This document shows positions 27,061-36,636 of a DNA stretch of 64,000 nt, piece after piece. The notes below the pieces were generated by a model. It had not been told where the DNA came from and did not search any database. It was given only the letters and a program-made list of their open reading frames with translations. Each line of letters begins with the position of its first letter. Positions within the stretch are counted from its first letter, which is position 1. This DNA comes from Chersky-840 sp963811775 (GTDB lineage: Bacteria; Actinomycetota; Acidimicrobiia; Acidimicrobiales; UBA8190), in the NCBI GenBank assembly GCA_963811775.1, contig CAWESO010000002.1, forward strand, positions 682,001-746,000, in the 5' to 3' direction. Position numbers and translations under genes: made by a program.

Positions 27061-27936
27061 TCACGAGCCGGCCCGGCTCAGCGCGTCGAACTGCTCGTCG
27101 CTGAGCGCCACCGTCGCCGCCGCGCAATTCTCCTCCAGGTGCGAGACCTTCGAGGTCCCCGGGATGGGCAGCATCACCGGCGACCGGCGCAACAGCCACG
27201 CCAGGGCCACCTGGACCGGGCTCCCGCCGACGGCGTCGGCGACCTTGGCCAGCGCCCCCCGTCGGACCGTCAAGGTGCCGTCGGCGATGGGGAACCAGGG
27301 GATGAAGCCGATGCCCTCGGCCTCGCAGTGCTCGAGCACCTCCTCCGAACGCCGGTTGGCCAGGTTGTAGAGGTTCTGCACCGACACGATGGGGACGACC
27401 CGGCGGGCCGCTTCGATCTCCGCCACGCTCACCTCGGACAGCCCGACGTGGCGCACCTTGCCTTCGTCACGCAGCTCCTTGAGCACCCCGAACTGCTCGG
27501 CCGCGGGGACCAGGGCGTCGATGCGGTGCAGCTGGAAGAGGTCGATGCAGTCGACGCGGAGCCGCCGCAGGCTCATGAGGCACTCCTGGCGCAGGTACTC
27601 CGGGCGCCCTACCGGGGGCCAGTCGGCGGGGTCGGGCCCGATGCGGGTGAGCCCGGCCTTGGTGCCGATGACGAGCCCGTCGGGGTAGGGGTGCAGCGCC
27701 TCGCAGATGAGCTCTTCCGAGACATAGGGCCCGTAGGAGTCGGCGGTGTCGATGAAGTCCACCCCGAGCTCCACGGCGCGGCGCAGGACGGCGATGCACT
27801 CGTCATGGTTCTCGGGCGGGCCCCAGATCCCGGGGCCGGTGATGCGCATGGCGCCGAAGGCCAGCTGGTGCACGGGCATGTCGCCCAGCAGGAACGTGCC
27901 GCTCGAGTCCACGGGCGGGTCGGTCTTCGGGGTCAC
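27061..27936 (-). CDS. Aldo/keto reductase
   Basis: This 291-residue NADPH-dependent reductase has the TIM-barrel family pattern. FIDTADSYGP contains the catalytic Asp and Tyr, GTKAGL carries the catalytic Lys, and DLFQLHRID the His. SVQNLYNLANR and the C-terminal cofactor motif PGTSKVSHLEEN are also present. GTG 27936 is preferred because AGGAGGT lies just upstream. An in-frame ATG at 27981 is the alternative. It is the last gene of the 5-oxoproline operon, separated from PxpB-PxpC by about 85 bases, and may be only loosely linked to it. Confidence 0.88.
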   Translation of the reverse strand: MTPKTDPPVDSSGTFLLGDMPVHQLAFGAMRITGPGIWGPPENHDECIAVLRRAVELGVDFIDTADSYGPYVSEELICEALHPYPDGLVIGTKAGLTRIGPDPADWPPVGRPEYLRQECLMSLRRLRVDCIDLFQLHRIDALVPAAEQFGVLKELRDEGKVRHVGLSEVSVAEIEAARRVVPIVSVQNLYNLANRRSEEVLEHCEAEGIGFIPWFPIADGTLTVRRGALAKVADAVGGSPVQVALAWLLRRSPVMLPIPGTSKVSHLEENCAAATVALSDEQFDALSRAGS

Positions 27937-28020
27937 GTCCACCTCCTCGGGGCCCGGTGCGGGCTTCGTCCATCCTTCCATCTGATTCTCGGGCGCTGGC
28001 CCCGGGGCCCTGAGGCGCAA

Positions 28021-29625
28021 TCAGTCGCTGCGGACGGGGTACCAGCCCGTGACCGCCCGGTCGAGGGCCCGGTCCGCCACCCTCCGGGCCCGGTCGGCCT
28101 GGCCCTGGTCAACGGGGTCGAAACGCACCGAGTCGCCCGGTCGGAGCTGCCCGAGCACCCCGAGATCGGCCCGCACGACCGTGGCCACGACGGGATACCC
28201 CCCGACCGTGGCGTGGTCGCACAGCAGCGCCACGGGCAGGCCGTCGGGGGGGAGCTGGACGGCCCCGGTCACCATGCCCCGCGAGGCGATGGGCCCGGCC
28301 GCCGCCAGCGTCGCGGAACCGTGCAACCGCACCCCCATGCGGTCGCTCGCCGGGCCCACCTCCCACGCCTCGTCGGCCAGGCGCTCGAGCGCGTCGGTTC
28401 CGAGGGCGTCGGGCCCGGCCATCACCCGCACCACGCCCGATGGGCGGTGGGCCGCCGCGGCCTGGTCGAAGCGGCCCCGGGGGTGGGCGGGAGGGCCGAG
28501 GCCGAGCACGTCCCCGGCGCGCAGCGGACCGGGGCCGAAACCGCTGAGCACGTCCGACGACCGGCTCCCGAACAGGGGCTCGACGTCGAACCCGCCCGAC
28601 ACGGCGAGGTAACAGCGCAGCCCGTCGCGGGTCGCTCCCACCGAGAGCTCCTGGCCCGGCGCGACGGGGACGACGGTGTCGGCATCGACCGGCCGGCCGT
28701 CGACGCGCAGGTCGACCCGACCCACCACGGCGAGGTGACCGTCCTGTCGGAACCGCAGGCGCGGCCCCGACGCGGTGATCTCGAGCGCGCCGTCGCCGTC
28801 GGCGTTGCCGACGAGCCGGTTGGCGGCGCGCAGCGACGCGGGGTCGGCCGCACCGGCGCGGGGCACGCCCAGCGCGGCGACGCCGACACGCCCGAGGTCC
28901 TGCACCATGGACAACAGGCCCGGTGCCACGACGTCGACGCGCCGCGCCGCGTCCGACCGCAGCGGCGTCCGGGGGCGCGTCGGCACCGGGCCGACCTCGG
29001 CCGCGGCGCGCAGCCGGACCGTGTCCCCCGGGGCCAGCGCCGCGAACGGAGGCGTGTCGGGGTCGAACAGCGCGACGGCGCTGCGGCCCACGAGCTGCCA
29101 TCCGGCCGGGGAGGCCTGCGGGTAGATCCCGGCGAACCCGCCGCCGAGGGCCACCGACCCTGCCGGCACGCTCGTGCGCGGCGTCGGGCGCCGGGGCACG
29201 GCCGCCAACGCGTCGGGGAGGCCGTCGAGATAGGCGAATCCCGGCAGGAACCCGACGAACGCCGCGGTGAGCTCGGCGCCGAGCAGCGCGGCGACGACCG
29301 CGTCCTTCGACATCGAGGCCAGCGCGGCCACCTCGTCGAGGTCGGGCCCGTCGAGGCACATCGGGACGTCCACCCGACGGGGCGACCGCACGCCGGGCGC
29401 GACGCCGGGCAGGTGCGCGAGCTCGTAGGCCAGGGCCGACAGGTCGCACGTCGAGGGGTCGGCCACGACGGTCACCGACCGGTACCCGACCACGACATCC
29501 TCCACGCCGGGCCAATCCGGCGCGCCGCCGATGGCGGCCGCCAGTGCGTGCGCGTCCGCCACGGTGTCGACATCGGCGACGAGGGCGCCGTCCCCGAAGA
29601 GACGGACCGGGCGACGCGCCGTCAC
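28021..29625 (-). CDS. 5-oxoprolinase subunits PxpB-PxpC fusion (KipI-KipA type)
   Basis: This 534-residue protein joins two subunits that are usually separate. The first 200 residues are PxpB (KipI-like), with the motif GFLPGFAYLDGLP and the RTSVPAGSVALGGGFAGIYP segment. The rest is PxpC (KipA-like), starting at VVAPGLLSMVQDLGRVG, with LRAANRLVGN and a C-terminal QLPPDGLPVALLCDHATVGGYP. Together with PxpA it should hydrolyse 5-oxoproline to glutamate using ATP in the cytoplasm. Its GTG start at 29625 overlaps the pxpA stop (GTGA). Confidence 0.9.
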   Translation of the reverse strand: MTARRPVRLFGDGALVADVDTVADAHALAAAIGGAPDWPGVEDVVVGYRSVTVVADPSTCDLSALAYELAHLPGVAPGVRSPRRVDVPMCLDGPDLDEVAALASMSKDAVVAALLGAELTAAFVGFLPGFAYLDGLPDALAAVPRRPTPRTSVPAGSVALGGGFAGIYPQASPAGWQLVGRSAVALFDPDTPPFAALAPGDTVRLRAAAEVGPVPTRPRTPLRSDAARRVDVVAPGLLSMVQDLGRVGVAALGVPRAGAADPASLRAANRLVGNADGDGALEITASGPRLRFRQDGHLAVVGRVDLRVDGRPVDADTVVPVAPGQELSVGATRDGLRCYLAVSGGFDVEPLFGSRSSDVLSGFGPGPLRAGDVLGLGPPAHPRGRFDQAAAAHRPSGVVRVMAGPDALGTDALERLADEAWEVGPASDRMGVRLHGSATLAAAGPIASRGMVTGAVQLPPDGLPVALLCDHATVGGYPVVATVVRADLGVLGQLRPGDSVRFDPVDQGQADRARRVADRALDRAVTGWYPVRSD

Positions 29626-30365
29626 GTCACGAAAGCGCGCAGCGTCACCCCGGCGTCGGCCAGCGCGCCGCGCACGTGGCGGGCCAGTGCCTCGGCCCCC
29701 GGCGTGTCGCCGTGCACACAGATCGACGACGCCTCCATCTCGATCACGATCCCGTCGACGGCGGTGACGCGGTGGTCGACGGCGATGCGCAGCGCCTGTC
29801 GGGTGACATCGGCGGGCTCGGTCAGCACCGCGCCCGGCGAAGTGCGGTCCACGAGCCGGCCGTCGGGCCGATAGGCGCGATCCGCGAACGCCTCGGTGGC
29901 GACGGCCATGCCCCGGGACCGCGCCACCTCGATGGCACGTGACCCCGCCGGGACCAGCAACACGAGGTCGCCGCCGTTCCCGACCGCGTCCGCCACCGCC
30001 GCCGCGCACACCTCGTCATCGGCCAACCGGTGGTAGAGCGCGCCGTGGGGCTTCACGAAGCGCACGCTCGTCCCGCACGCCCGGGCCACGTCACCCAGTG
30101 CGCTCAGCTGGGCCACGACGTCCTCCACGACCTGGGCCGGCGACAGGTCCATGGGCCGGCGGCCGAACCCCTCGCGGTCGGGGTAGGAGGGGTGGGCCCC
30201 GACGACGACGCCGCGCACCACGGCGGCCTCCACCGTGCGACGCATGGTGTCGCGGTTCCCGGCGTGCACGCCGCACGCCACGCTGGCGCTGGTCACGAGG
30301 TCGAGGAGCACCTCGTCGCCTCGCGCGTCCTCGCCGACGTCCGCGTTCAGGTCGACGACGGGCAC
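29622..30365 (-). CDS. pxpA: 5-oxoprolinase subunit PxpA (LamB/YcsF family)
   Basis: This 247-residue protein matches LamB/YcsF at full length. It starts with VDLNADVGE and has SASVACGVHAGN, VGAHPSYPDREGFGR, VRFVKPHGALYHRL, and AFADRAYRPDGRLVDR, then ends with the SICVHGDTPGA motif. It works with PxpB and PxpC to open the 5-oxoproline ring. The gene overlaps pxpBC by four bases and is 38 bases downstream of the ThDP enzyme, so all are probably one transcript. Confidence 0.92.
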   Translation of the reverse strand: MPVVDLNADVGEDARGDEVLLDLVTSASVACGVHAGNRDTMRRTVEAAVVRGVVVGAHPSYPDREGFGRRPMDLSPAQVVEDVVAQLSALGDVARACGTSVRFVKPHGALYHRLADDEVCAAAVADAVGNGGDLVLLVPAGSRAIEVARSRGMAVATEAFADRAYRPDGRLVDRTSPGAVLTEPADVTRQALRIAVDHRVTAVDGIVIEMEASSICVHGDTPGAEALARHVRGALADAGVTLRAFVT

Positions 30366-30403
30366 CGGTCAGTCGACGGCCCGGCTCCGCGGCGCGCCGG
30401 CTC

Positions 30404-31948
30404 TCACCGCAAGACGGCCTCGACGAGGGCGGGGCCGGGCGTCGACAGGGCGCGTTCGAGCGCGGTCGTGAACTCCTCGGCCGTGGTGGCCCGCCGGGCG
30501 GGCACGCCCAGCCCCGACGCCAGGGCCACGAAGTCGAGGTCGGGACGGCTGAGGTCGAGCATGTCCCGGGCGCGCCGGCCCGGATCGCCGGCGCCGACCC
30601 GGCTCAGCTCCAGTTCCAAGATGGCGTACGAGCCGTTGTTGAGGATCACGGTGGTCACGTCGAGGCCTTCGCGCACCTGGGTCCACAGCGACTGCAGCGT
30701 GTACATGGCACTGCCGTCGGCTTCGAGACAGAGCACCGGGCGGTCCGGGCACGCCACCGCCGCGCCCGTCGCCACGGGCAGCCCCTGGCCGATGGCCCCG
30801 CCCGTCAGGCACAGCCAGTCGTGGCGGGGGCCACCGGCGGTGGCGCCCGACACGAAGAGGCCCGAGGTGTTCCCCTCGTCGCTGACGATGGCCCCCTCGG
30901 GGAGCAGCGCCCCGATCGCGGCCGCCAGGCTCTGGGCGTTGAGCGCGCCGGTGGGCCTCTCCGGACGGGCCGGCGCCGGGAGCGAGAGGTCACCGGGCGA
31001 CCCCACCGCGTCGGCGAGCGCGCCGAGCGCCTGCCCCACGTCGTCGGCGGCGGTGGCGAGGGTATGGACCTCGCACCCGTCGGGGACCAGGTAGCCCGGG
31101 ATACCGGGGTAGGCGAAGAACGACACGGGTGCGAGCGCGTCGGCGAGCACGAGGTGCCTGGCCCCCTCGAGCTGGGCGATGGTGAATTCGGCGAGATACC
31201 CGAGGCGCTCCACCGGCGCCCGCCCCGCCCCGCGCTCGATCCGGGCCGGGAAGGTCTCGCACAGCAGCTTGGCCCCCGTCGCCTGAGCCACCCGGGTGGC
31301 CGCGGCGAGGCCCGCCTCGTCCAGGGCGTTCCCACCCACGAGGAGCACGGCCGGCTCGCCCGAGCGCAACGCCTTGGCCGCCGCGGCCACGACGTCGTCG
31401 TCGACGGGGGCGAGGACGCGCCCCGGACGGCTCGAAGTTGGCTCCCCGGCTTCGCGCCACGACACATCGGCCGGCACGACCAGCGTCGCCACCCCGCCTG
31501 GGGGGCCGAAGGCACCCTGCACGGCGTCGACGGCGTCGCCGGCCAACGCCTGGGGGGTGGTCGAGGAACGGAACCAGCGTGACACCGGGCGCGCCAGGCT
31601 CTCGATGTCCGACGTGAGGGGCGGGTCGTAGGCCAGGTGGGTGGTGGCGTGGTCGCCCACCACGTTCACGAGCGGCGTCCGGGCCCGCCGGGCGTTGTGG
31701 AGGTTGGCGATGCCGTTGCCGAGCCCGGGGCCCAGATGCAGCAAGGTGGCGGCGGGGCGCGGGGCCATGCGGCCGTACCCGTCGGCGGCGCCGGTCACGA
31801 CCCCCTCGAAGAGCCCGAGGACGCCACGCATCTGCGGCACGTCGTCGAGAGCGGCCACGAAGTGCATCTCCGAGGTCCCCGGGTTGGCGAAGCAGACGTC
31901 GACGCCGCTGGCGACGAGGGTGCGGATGAGGGCCTGGGCGCCGTTCAC
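30404..31948 (-). CDS. Thiamine diphosphate-dependent enzyme (acetolactate synthase-like/benzoylformate decarboxylase-like)
   Basis: This 514-residue ThDP enzyme has the three-domain layout of the acetohydroxyacid synthase group. The catalytic Glu is in LGLFEGVVTGAADGYGRM. The cofactor site reads EADGSAMYTLQSLW and ends in ILNN (the usual GDGS is ADGS). Length is slightly short for acetolactate synthase, and the sequence fits the mdlC/IlvB-like proteins often found beside oxidases. GTG 31948 overlaps the stop of the GlcD-like gene. It may act on a 2-oxo acid formed by that oxidase, which is inferred from neighbourhood. Confidence 0.8.
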   Translation of the reverse strand: MNGAQALIRTLVASGVDVCFANPGTSEMHFVAALDDVPQMRGVLGLFEGVVTGAADGYGRMAPRPAATLLHLGPGLGNGIANLHNARRARTPLVNVVGDHATTHLAYDPPLTSDIESLARPVSRWFRSSTTPQALAGDAVDAVQGAFGPPGGVATLVVPADVSWREAGEPTSSRPGRVLAPVDDDVVAAAAKALRSGEPAVLLVGGNALDEAGLAAATRVAQATGAKLLCETFPARIERGAGRAPVERLGYLAEFTIAQLEGARHLVLADALAPVSFFAYPGIPGYLVPDGCEVHTLATAADDVGQALGALADAVGSPGDLSLPAPARPERPTGALNAQSLAAAIGALLPEGAIVSDEGNTSGLFVSGATAGGPRHDWLCLTGGAIGQGLPVATGAAVACPDRPVLCLEADGSAMYTLQSLWTQVREGLDVTTVILNNGSYAILELELSRVGAGDPGRRARDMLDLSRPDLDFVALASGLGVPARRATTAEEFTTALERALSTPGPALVEAVLR

Positions 31949-33336
31949 GGCGTGTCGTCCGTGACGTCGAGCAGATTGCCGGGGCCGAGGATCCCGTGGG
32001 GGTCGAAAGCCCGCTTGACGGCCCGCATGAGCTCCACCTTGACGGGGTCCTCGAGCTCGAGGAAGTACTTCTTCTTCTCGGTGCCGATCCCGTGCTCTCC
32101 GGAGATGGCCCCGCCCAGGCTCATCCCGGCGCGGAACACCGCCCGCAGCACCTCGGTGCGCTGGTCGGGGTCGGGCTGGAAGACCGAGAGGTGCACGTTG
32201 CCGTCCCCGACGTGCCCGCACCCGGTGATGAGCGCGCCGTGCTCCTTGGCCACCTCGGCCACCGCCGTCATGTACTGCGGGATGGCGGCGCGGGGCACGA
32301 CGAGGTCCACGATGTCATCGGCACCCGCCGCCTTGGCCACGAAGAACGCCTTCTCCCTGGCGCTGATGAGTTGGGTGGCCGCCTGGGGTGGTAGCACGTA
32401 GACCTCCATGGCGCCGAGCTCGACGAGCAGCTCGCCCACCGAGGTGACGTCCTCGTCGAGGCGCGACTCGTGGGTCGACTCGAGCACGATGACGAGATAG
32501 GCGAGCGCGTCGTCGCGCACCGACGCCGGGATGCCGAGGTCGAGGCCGACGTGCGCGGTGATCGCCGCCATGGTGATCATGTCGACGTATTCGAGGATGA
32601 GCGGGCCCACGCCGTGGGCGACGATGCGGGGCACGGCCACGGTGACCTCGTCCAGGGTGGTGAACGGCGCGAGCACGGTGGCGGCATGCGGCAGCCGGGG
32701 GTGCAGCTTCAGGGTGGCCTCGGTGACGAAGGCCAGCGTGCCCTCGGACCCGATGAGCAACTGGGTCAGGTCGTAGCCGGTGGACGTCTTCACGAACTTG
32801 CCCCCGGTGCGGATGACGTCGCCGTTGGCGAGCACCGCCTCGAGGCCGAGCACGTGATGGCGCGTCACCCCGTACTTGATGGCCCGCATCCCGCCCGCGT
32901 TGGTGGCCACGTTGCCCCCGAGCGACGCGCTCGACTCGCCCGGGAACACCGGGTAGACGAGCCCGTGCTCGGCCAGCGCGGCGTTGAGCTCCTCCAAGGT
33001 GACGCCGGGCTGGACCACGGCGACGTGGTTGTCGAGGTCGATCTCGACGATGGCGTCCATGCGCTCGAACGAGACGAGGATCCCCTCCGCCGGCGAGATG
33101 GCCGCCCCCGAGAGCCCGGTGCCGCTGCCCCGGGCCGTGACCGGGACGTGCAGCTCGTCGGCCATCTTGAGCACGGCGGCCACCTCGGCGGTGCAGCCCG
33201 GGCGCACGACGGCGAGGGGCAGGCTGGGCGTGGCCGTGAGCGCTTCGTCGTGGGTGTAGTCGAGCGAGACGTCGTCTCCGGCGAGGACGTTGCCGGCGCC
33301 CACGACCTCGGCGAGCAACTCGACGATCTCGGCCAC
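31945..33336 (-). CDS. FAD-binding oxidase/dehydrogenase of the GlcD/D-lactate dehydrogenase type
   Basis: This 463-residue flavoenzyme oxidises a 2-hydroxy acid such as glycolate or D-lactate to the 2-oxo acid. The FAD_binding_4 domain has VTARGSGTGLSGAAI and GGNVATNAGGMRAIKYG. The C-terminal FAD-oxidase domain has GHVGDGNVHLS, the catalytic SGEHGIGTEK and FDPHGILGPGN. No partner Fe-S subunit (GlcF) is present, so electrons probably go to quinone or another acceptor directly. It is the first gene of the operon, divergent from MarP, and overlaps the ThDP enzyme gene by four bases. Confidence 0.88.
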   Translation of the reverse strand: MAEIVELLAEVVGAGNVLAGDDVSLDYTHDEALTATPSLPLAVVRPGCTAEVAAVLKMADELHVPVTARGSGTGLSGAAISPAEGILVSFERMDAIVEIDLDNHVAVVQPGVTLEELNAALAEHGLVYPVFPGESSASLGGNVATNAGGMRAIKYGVTRHHVLGLEAVLANGDVIRTGGKFVKTSTGYDLTQLLIGSEGTLAFVTEATLKLHPRLPHAATVLAPFTTLDEVTVAVPRIVAHGVGPLILEYVDMITMAAITAHVGLDLGIPASVRDDALAYLVIVLESTHESRLDEDVTSVGELLVELGAMEVYVLPPQAATQLISAREKAFFVAKAAGADDIVDLVVPRAAIPQYMTAVAEVAKEHGALITGCGHVGDGNVHLSVFQPDPDQRTEVLRAVFRAGMSLGGAISGEHGIGTEKKKYFLELEDPVKVELMRAVKRAFDPHGILGPGNLLDVTDDTP

Positions 33337-33449
33337 CGCTGTCCTCCTCGGTTCCTCGGTCCGGGATTCACCCTACGACGCCCCCGGCCCGGTCGCCGCG
33401 GCCGCGGGTGGCTGTCGGTCGCCGTGGATGTGGGGAAGGATCTACGGCG

Positions 33450-34637
33450 ATGAACTGGGTCGACTGGGTGCTGCTCGTCATCGTGGCGCTGTCGGGGATC
33501 CACGGGCTGCGCCTCGGCGCCGCCATGCAGGTGCTCACCTTCGGGGGCCTGCTGCTCGGCCTCGTCCTCGGGGCCCTGCTCGCGCCGTCTGTCGCCCGCC
33601 TCGTGCACGGGCGCAGCGCCAAGGCGCTCGTGGCCCTGATCGTGGTGGTGGGCGTGGCCAGCATGGTGGGAGGCCTGGGCCGCCTCCTCGGGGCGCGCTC
33701 GGGGCGGCTCCTGCACCGGCTTCGTCTCGGGCCCGCCGACGCGGTCTTCGGTGTGGCCGTGGCGGTGGCGGTGGCGCTCTTCGTCACGTGGGTGGTGGGG
33801 ATCCTGTTGCAGCAGAGCCAGTACACGAGCCTCGACCGGGCCCTGCAGGACTCTCGCATCCTGCGGGCCGTCGACGACGTGCTGCCCCCCATCCCGACGG
33901 TGTTCGCCGGCGTGGAGCGCTTCTTGTCGACCAATGGTTTCCCCGTCGTCTTCGAAGGGCTGCCACCGCAGACCGCGGCCCCGGTGACCCTGCCGAGCGA
34001 CTCCTCGGCGCGCGCCGCGGTGGTGCGGGCCGAGGGATCGACCGTCCAGGTGGCCGGGGCGGGGTGCGGCGTGATCCAGGAGGGGTCGGGCTTCGTGGTG
34101 GCACCGGGTCTCGTCGTCACCAACGCGCACGTGGTGGCCGGGATCCCGTCCCCCGAGGTCATCGACGCCAGCGGTCGCCACGCCACCACCGTGGCCCTGT
34201 TCGACCCCAAGCTCGACATCGCCGTGCTGCGGGTGCGCGCCCTGCGCGACCCCGTCCTCCCCGTCGACGCCGCCGTGGTCGGGCGGGGCACGACCGGGGT
34301 CGTCATGGGCTACCCGGGAGGGGGGCCACTGACCGCCCGCAAGGCCGGTGTGGCCGCGGCGTTCGACGCGGTGGGGCTCGACATCTACGGCAACGCCCAG
34401 ACCACGCGCGAGGTCTACCAGCTCGACGCCGTCGTCCAACCGGGCAACTCCGGCGGCCCGCTCGTGGCGTCGGGCGTCTCGGGTGTGGCCGACGGGACTG
34501 TTATCGGCGTCGTCTTCGCGCGCTCGACGGCCAACACCGACGTGGGCTACGCGCTGGCCATGCCCGCCGTGAACGCGGACGTGGCCCGGGCCCAGGCCAC
34601 GGTGCAGACGGTGGGCACCGGCGGCTGCACCTCGTAG
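33450..34637 (+). CDS. MarP family serine protease (CvpA-like membrane domain plus trypsin-like domain)
   Basis: This is a 395-residue membrane protease. The first 150 residues have four hydrophobic segments of the CvpA/colicin V type. The outer domain is a trypsin-like protease with the triad His in VVTNAHVVAG, Asp in DPKLDIAVLRV and Ser in QPGNSGGPLV. In mycobacteria the homologue (MarP) is needed for acid and oxidative stress survival and processes cell-wall hydrolases. ATG 33450 is chosen because a GGGGAAGGA ribosome site precedes it, while the frame is open to 33408. It is divergent from the GlcD-like oxidase. Confidence 0.9.
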   Translation: MNWVDWVLLVIVALSGIHGLRLGAAMQVLTFGGLLLGLVLGALLAPSVARLVHGRSAKALVALIVVVGVASMVGGLGRLLGARSGRLLHRLRLGPADAVFGVAVAVAVALFVTWVVGILLQQSQYTSLDRALQDSRILRAVDDVLPPIPTVFAGVERFLSTNGFPVVFEGLPPQTAAPVTLPSDSSARAAVVRAEGSTVQVAGAGCGVIQEGSGFVVAPGLVVTNAHVVAGIPSPEVIDASGRHATTVALFDPKLDIAVLRVRALRDPVLPVDAAVVGRGTTGVVMGYPGGGPLTARKAGVAAAFDAVGLDIYGNAQTTREVYQLDAVVQPGNSGGPLVASGVSGVADGTVIGVVFARSTANTDVGYALAMPAVNADVARAQATVQTVGTGGCTS

Positions 34638-34671
34638 CCGCCCACCCTCCGACGCGGACCGGCTGTTAAGA

Positions 34672-36636
34672 ATGACCCCCGTGACGCTGCGCATCGAGGA
34701 CTACGGGCTCATCGGGGACACCCACACCGCGGCCCTGGTCGGCCGCAACGGATCGATCGACTGGCTGTGCCTGCCCCGCTTCGACTCCGACGCTTGCTTC
34801 GCCCGGCTGCTCGGCACGGGCGAGCACGGATACTGGCGCATCGCACCGGCCACCGACGACTACGAGGTTCGCCGCCGCTACCGCGGCGACACGCTCGTGC
34901 TCGAGACCGAGTTCGAAACCGCCCAGGGCGTGGTCAAGGTGGTCGACTGCATGCCCATCCGGGAGGACCACCCCCACGTGGTGCGCATGGTCGAGGCGGT
35001 GCGCGGCGAGGTCGCCATGCGCATGGACCTCGTGATCCGCTTCGGCTACGGGTCGATGGTGCCGTGGGTGCGCCAGAGCGACGGCCTGTTGTGCGCCGTC
35101 GCCGGCCCCGACGCCGTGGCCCTGTGGACGCCGATCGAGACGCGCGGCGAGGACATGACCACCGTCGCCGAGTTCACCATCTCGGCCACCGAGCACATCC
35201 CCTTCGTCCTGACGTGGTACCCGTCGCACGAGGTGCCGCCGCGCCCGGTCGACGCCAGCTTCGCCGTCCACGACACCCAGATGTGGTGGGAGGACTGGGG
35301 CTCGACGTGCATCTTCCAAGGGGAGTGGCGCGAGCCGGTCATGCGCTCGCTCATCACGTTGAAGGCCCTGACCTACCAACCGACCGGGGGGATCGTGGCC
35401 GCCGCCACCACGTCGCTCCCCGAGACGCTGGGCGGAGGGCGCAACTGGGACTACCGCTACTGCTGGCTGCGCGACGCCACGCTCACGCTCGAGTCGCTCA
35501 TGCGCGGCGGGTTCTACGGCGAGGCGCTGGCCTGGCGCGACTGGCTGGTGCGCGCCGCGGCGGGAGACGTCAACCAGTTGCAGATCATGTACGGCCCCGC
35601 CGGCGAGCGCCGCCTGAGCGAGTGGGAGGTCGACTGGCTCCCGGGCTACGAGGGGTCGGCCCCGGTCCGGGTGGGCAACGCCGCGTCGGGCCAGTTCCAG
35701 CTGGACGTGTACGGCGAGGTGCTCTCGGCCCTGTACGAGTCGTGCATGGTGGGCAGCCAGGTGAGCGCATCGGCCTGGGACCTGCAGATCGCGCTGGTCC
35801 AGTTCGTGGCCGACCACTGGGAGGATCCCGACGACGGGATCTGGGAGGTGCGCGGCCCACGGCGGCATTTCACGCACTCCAAGGTCATGGCCTGGGTGGC
35901 CGTCGACCGGGCGGTGCGCACCATCGAGGAATACGGCGCCGACGGCCCACTCGAGGAGTGGCGCACCCTGCGCGCCGCCATCCATAACGAGGTGTGCACC
36001 CAGGGATACAACGCCAAGGTCGGGGCGTTCACGCAGTACTACGGCTCGGACGCCCTCGACGCCAGCCTGCTCATGATCCCGCTCGTGGGCTTTCTCCCTC
36101 CTACCGACGAGCGCGTGCGCTCCACCGTGGAGGCCGTCGAGCGGGGCCTGACCGAGGACGGGTTCGTGCTGCGCTACCGCACCGAGGACGCCGGGGCCGT
36201 CGACGGGCTCACCGGCCATGAGGGCGCCTTCCTGGCCTGCTCGTTCTGGATGGCCGACTGCCTGTTCCTCATCGGCCGGTTCGACGACGCCCATGCCATG
36301 TTCGACCGCCTCATCGGCCTGCGCAACGACCTCGGGCTGCTCGCCGAGGAGTACGACGTGCGCGCCGGTCGCCAGGTGGGCAACTTCCCCCAGGCCTTCT
36401 CGCACGTGTCGCTCGTCAACGCGGCCTACAACCTGTCGGGGCACCCGGCCATGGGCGAGCGTGTCGTCGCCGACGAGCGGCTGCTGCGCAACGTGGGCCG
36501 GCGCTTCGGGCGCGGCCGTGCGATGCACGGCCTGACGGTGTCGCGCCGGGCCCGGTCCACCGGTTCCCCCCACCAGACCGGCGCGGACCGTCAGACGTCC
36601 GACGCCGAGATGACCAAGAGAAGGCGGACGCGATGA
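34672..36636 (+). CDS. Glycoside hydrolase family 15 protein (glucoamylase/trehalase-like)
   Basis: This 654-residue enzyme has an N-terminal trehalase-like beta domain beginning IEDYGLIGDTHTAALVG with the NGSIDWLCLPRFDSDACFARLL motif. The GH15 (alpha/alpha)6 catalytic domain follows (from about residue 240), with the general acid Glu near SEWEVDWLPGYEGSAPVRVGN. Relatives in mycobacteria hydrolyse trehalose. Glucoamylase activity is the alternative. There is no signal peptide, so it acts in the cytoplasm on internal trehalose or alpha-glucan. It overlaps the glucose-dehydrogenase-like gene (ATGA). The start is ATG 34672, with GTG 34681 as an alternative. Confidence 0.87.
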   Translation: MTPVTLRIEDYGLIGDTHTAALVGRNGSIDWLCLPRFDSDACFARLLGTGEHGYWRIAPATDDYEVRRRYRGDTLVLETEFETAQGVVKVVDCMPIREDHPHVVRMVEAVRGEVAMRMDLVIRFGYGSMVPWVRQSDGLLCAVAGPDAVALWTPIETRGEDMTTVAEFTISATEHIPFVLTWYPSHEVPPRPVDASFAVHDTQMWWEDWGSTCIFQGEWREPVMRSLITLKALTYQPTGGIVAAATTSLPETLGGGRNWDYRYCWLRDATLTLESLMRGGFYGEALAWRDWLVRAAAGDVNQLQIMYGPAGERRLSEWEVDWLPGYEGSAPVRVGNAASGQFQLDVYGEVLSALYESCMVGSQVSASAWDLQIALVQFVADHWEDPDDGIWEVRGPRRHFTHSKVMAWVAVDRAVRTIEEYGADGPLEEWRTLRAAIHNEVCTQGYNAKVGAFTQYYGSDALDASLLMIPLVGFLPPTDERVRSTVEAVERGLTEDGFVLRYRTEDAGAVDGLTGHEGAFLACSFWMADCLFLIGRFDDAHAMFDRLIGLRNDLGLLAEEYDVRAGRQVGNFPQAFSHVSLVNAAYNLSGHPAMGERVVADERLLRNVGRRFGRGRAMHGLTVSRRARSTGSPHQTGADRQTSDAEMTKRRRTR

